Origin: Atrichornis clamosus
Taxonomy: Eukaryota; Chordata; Aves; Passeriformes; Menuridae
NCBI GenBank assembly: GCA_013400975.1
Contig: WBMZ01003297.1
Span: forward strand, 1 to 64,000
Direction of reading: 5' to 3'
DNA length: 64,000 nucleotides
The notes beneath the pieces were generated by a model. That model saw only the letters and a list, made by a program, of their open reading frames with translations, did no database searches and was not told where the DNA came from. Both the position numbers and the translations under genes were made by a program. Positions 60,293 to 64,000 of the stretch are shown piece after piece. Every line of letters starts with the position of its first letter. Positions within the stretch are counted from its first letter, which is position 1.

Positions 60293-63200
60293 GCAGGGAA
60301 AAGAAGAAAACAGAATCATAGACTGAGCTTTTTTAACTTCTATTCCCAGTAACACACTAGAAAAAAACCCCCACCACATTGTTTCTTACTATCTAGAAGA
60401 CAAGCAAATTACTGAATTGTATTTTATGAAGAGAATTCCCAGGCTCCTTTCTTTCTGTTATGTGTTAATATGGAGATGACACAAGAAGCAATGCAATATT
60501 TACCTTTAATTTTTGAAAGATTGCTGTCAAGACAGAATCTGTTTATAGCTATTAAGGACGTTACAAGAGAGAATGTAAAAAAAATAGAGAATGGAAGATT
60601 TGGTCAGACAACAAGTAAAAACTCTTGAGTGAACATATTTAAGCAGCTAAAAGGGACAAGTTTTGTGTTTATCATCAAAAGATTTTAATAACAAACATCT
60701 AGAAAGTCTTCTGTGGTGCAAACAGACGTGATCATGTCTTGGAGAAAGAAAGAGGAGAGAAGGTCCCTTATGGGTGCTTTTAACTACAGCTCTGGGGGGC
60801 AATACTTAAAAGTAAATATAAGACATCTTCAGAATATTATATTAAATCAGACTTAATTGAATATATCAAATGGTTTTCTCCTGCCTGCCACTAATTAAAC
60901 ACCAACAGCTCCTATTCTCCATCCCCCTTTCCTGATAATGCATTCACTAAATACTTTTCATCTTCAGGTGAGCCTCAGACAATCACAGAAGACAAATCCA
61001 TACACCCTGCTCTGGCTGTAACAGCAACTTAGATGGAGATGTCAAACTTCGAGATATCAGCAACAGCTGACGCAAATCCTATCTCCTACTCAGAAATACA
61101 GGAGAGGATGTGCGGGACAAAACAGGAATCAAACGTCAGGAGTAGGTAGTGAAGACTGAAAATAGTTTGAGGCTGGAAGGCAGATTAGAACAGTGAAAGA
61201 AGCTGTTATTCTACCTCTCATAAAAAATACAAAAGGACTTCCTGAAGTGTGTTACAGAATCACAAGGGGTTCCAAGAAATTGGTTATGAAAATGATCAGG
61301 GTCTTGGAATAAAAATTTCATAAAAAGAGATTGAAAGATTGTATGATTGTTTACAGAAGAGATGAATACAAGGAGTTATGATGAAAATATATTAAATTTT
61401 GAGAAGTTAAAGGAAGAACTGCTTATTCATCATTTTTTTATCTCTGAAATCTCAAAAAGAAATGTCTATAAAATTCTCCAGACTGTAAATGTCATTAATG
61501 GAAATGCCACTTTTTGAAATATGTAAACCAGTTATGGTTTACTACTGCTGAAGTGTGGCATTAAGGATATATGAAAATAAGCATTAAATATTGGTAAGCT
61601 ATACTAATGATATTTTCAGCAATCATTGCTCTGTTTTACATCTGAAAAGTATTGTTTTTTCAAAGAAACGAGCCTAATTTGGAACCTCTGGCTAACACTT
61701 TTAATGCAGCACACACTTATCCCCTTTGCAGTGGATTTCAGGAGCATCCTTGCACTTAATTTATGGTGTTCACCTGTGAGCAGATGAACATAATAGACAA
61801 ATTCAAACAGAGTTTGGTTTTTGCTTTTCCCTTCTGTTATTACCACTGTGTGAAAAAATCCTTATTAAGTTCAGCATCAGTTTTGATCTGGCAAACCACC
61901 CTGTCTGCCTCTTACAGAAATACCTTATTTTGCAACACATTTTATTCCTACAGGATTCTCATAGGGGAGGAAAATTATATTAATTTCATCTATTCATATT
62001 CTTCCTCTGATCACATTCAAAGAATAGAACACCAGACAAAATTTGTTCAGGTATTCAAAATGAAAGTGAATTAAAAAAGGCTGGTGCATAGGGCTCCTTT
62101 TTAATTCAGAAAGTCACATTTCATGGGATGAAGGTTCTTCCCAAGCTGCCTGTTTCTCTCACCAGCTATCAAAAAGTCCCAGTGCTTTGTCTTCTCTACT
62201 TGTGACATATTTATATTGTTCAGTTGAGGTAAGGAAAAACTCAAAATCAGATTAACTGATAACAGCAGCACCAGTAGCCATTTAGTTTTTTAAGTGTGTA
62301 CATTCAAAATAGTAAATGTAATGGTGAAACCCAGATTTGCTTCCTGACACCTTGACATTCAAACCATGGGTAATCTGATCACCACGGGCTTGTTTCTGGC
62401 CTCTGATAAATTTATTTTATTGGGCAAACTTCATTCAGCCCATCAGGCTGCCACCCAAATGAGACCCTGGGTGCCAGGGCAAGTCCTGGCATCTCTGTTT
62501 GAAGGAGCCACGCACCGAGCAGGAGCAATCAGTGTTGCAATCACACATTGGTGGCGTGGAATCAAGCCCTACAGCTCTCTCTGGTGATTTAGGTTACACT
62601 GATGAAATTACACTCATCTGCAAGTTTATGGAATAATTAATAATATTATTTAATAAGTGAAGGAATTTAATACTCGGGAAGGCTTGTAGATGAATGGCCA
62701 GAAACATCAGTTCGGGTAACTAATGACAAACAAGGTGGTCACTGCACAGAAATGATTTTAAAATTACGGCATTTGAGTGTCTAGAATAATTTTAGTAAAA
62801 GATACAGTTACAAAGTGGTCAGAGCAGGACTAAAACTCAAACTGAACTTCTAAGAGCATGAACTCCATCTGGGAATAGTGTGTCTCTTAAGAACCAAATT
62901 GCTGGGATTGGCAGGGGTTTTCATTTTCATTTAGAATTTTTAACCTTTGCAACTGAAGGATTTGGGTAAATCTCTAGGAAAGAACAGGAAATATTTCAGA
63001 ACAAGAACCACAGAAGTCCAGTTTCTATTTCACCTTGAGGAGCTCCTTCATCACAGCAAACTTCAATTCTTCAAATGCATATTAGATGAAGCATCAGGGA
63101 AGATTATCCTTTAGGAACTTCCAGAAACATAAATACAGAATTAGAAGAGCTGGACAGTGAGCAAGTAACATCTAATGCTAGAGCAGAAAACAAATGAGTC

Positions 63201-64000
63201 CTGAAGCTTTATGTCTGTGCTAAAACAACTCTCCAGAAGGACAATTTTAGTCCTTAGCACACCTCAGGCCATCACTGTCACCACACACTGTTTTACTGCA
63301 AGGCCCATAATTTGATATTTTTCTTTGAACTTCAGCCCTTGCAGTAATACACACATGAAAAAGGGGTTCTGACAGGGAAGAAAAATGTGAAATGACAAAG
63401 ATATTTATGACAAAACTTGTTGAATTTTTAATAATAAACCGTAGATATCTGAAAACTAGAGCTGGACATTCTGCTTTGGGCTAAATTGAGCTCAGGGGAT
63501 CAGTAACAGTAACTGATAAAAATTCTGTGTGAAACCCAAAAGGACAAGGTCTTTTCTCTGATCTGCAGTGTTACAGAGACCTCACTGATTTATAAAGACC
63601 GTTCCTTTTTTTACCATTATTTTTAAATACAGCTTGAGTTTAGTCAGACCCTCATTACATCTTTTACTACATCTTTTGCAGCCAAACACCAGGTGGGCAG
63701 ATACAGCAAAGAGAGGGGTGGGATCTGAGCTCCTCCTGCTTCAAATCCATCCGGCTCCGGCTCCGTCCTGCTCCATGGATTTGCTCTGGTCAGTCCTCCA
63801 CCCCTGTATTTTATTTTCTGAGTTCAAGCTTTCACATTCACAACACACTGTGGCGGAGCGTTGAACATTAGAGATTATTCATATTTTGGAAACAAAGGAA
63901 GAATGAACATTTCAAAAGAGTTTTGCACACCAACACCTCTAGAACACAAGCCATTTAACACTTAAAATAAACAAAGCAAAAGGGAACAGTTGGAGTGTGA
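60293..64000. other. 3.7 kb of AT-rich DNA, no gene recognised
   Basis: No transposon or gene recognised up to the window end. Frames of 103 codons (61763-62074, plus) and 73-76 codons (62366-62587, 63634-63864, plus) show no known domain. Confidence 0.5.

Overview
This window reads as nuclear DNA from a bird, most likely a perching bird (passerine) or another neoavian. The evidence is about twenty 5'-truncated copies of CR1, the dominant LINE of bird genomes, in both orientations. Many carry the familiar 3'-end signature (gattctatgat-type tail, 'ttgggttggaagggacc' on the opposite strand). Base composition is AT-rich, with poly-A/poly-T tracts and few CpGs. Open frames are short and overlap one another on both strands. 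All of this is typical of vertebrate intergenic or long-intron sequence, not of a microbe or virus.

I found no protein-coding gene, no exon I could defend, no RNA gene and no CpG-island promoter. The longest open frames either lie inside repeats (14.4-14.9 kb, 15.6-16.4 kb, 17.0-17.4 kb, 23.8-24.3 kb, 29.0-29.6 kb) or show no recognisable protein pattern (25.9-26.4 kb minus strand, 48.5-49.0 kb plus strand). The window is best described as a gene desert or the inside of a very long intron.

Layout. 0-3.6 kb: a GA-rich tract, two plus-strand CR1 tails, and an exact 306-bp tandem duplication around a single N that is almost certainly an assembly artefact. 3.6-8.3 kb: unique AT-rich DNA. 8.3-9.8 kb: a plus-strand CR1, then a minus-strand CR1. 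9.8-14.5 kb: unique DNA. 14.5-17.98 kb: the most repeat-rich part, holding a CR1 scrap, a GC-rich ~1.07-kb interspersed element that looks retrovirus/LTR-derived, and a cluster of three CR1 pieces in alternating orientation. 18-23.7 kb: about 5.7 kb without a recognised transposon. 23.7-64 kb: long unique stretches broken by scattered CR1 copies (23.7, 29.0, 32.6, 36.4, 41.8, 44.2, 53.2, 54.3, 56.5 and 60.0 kb). This part also holds two much older CR1 remnants (42.3 and 47.8 kb) and a possible MIR-like SINE fragment at 59.75 kb.

There are no genes to connect into a pathway. The informative content is transposon history and assembly quality. I see nothing that supports a previously undescribed biological system here.
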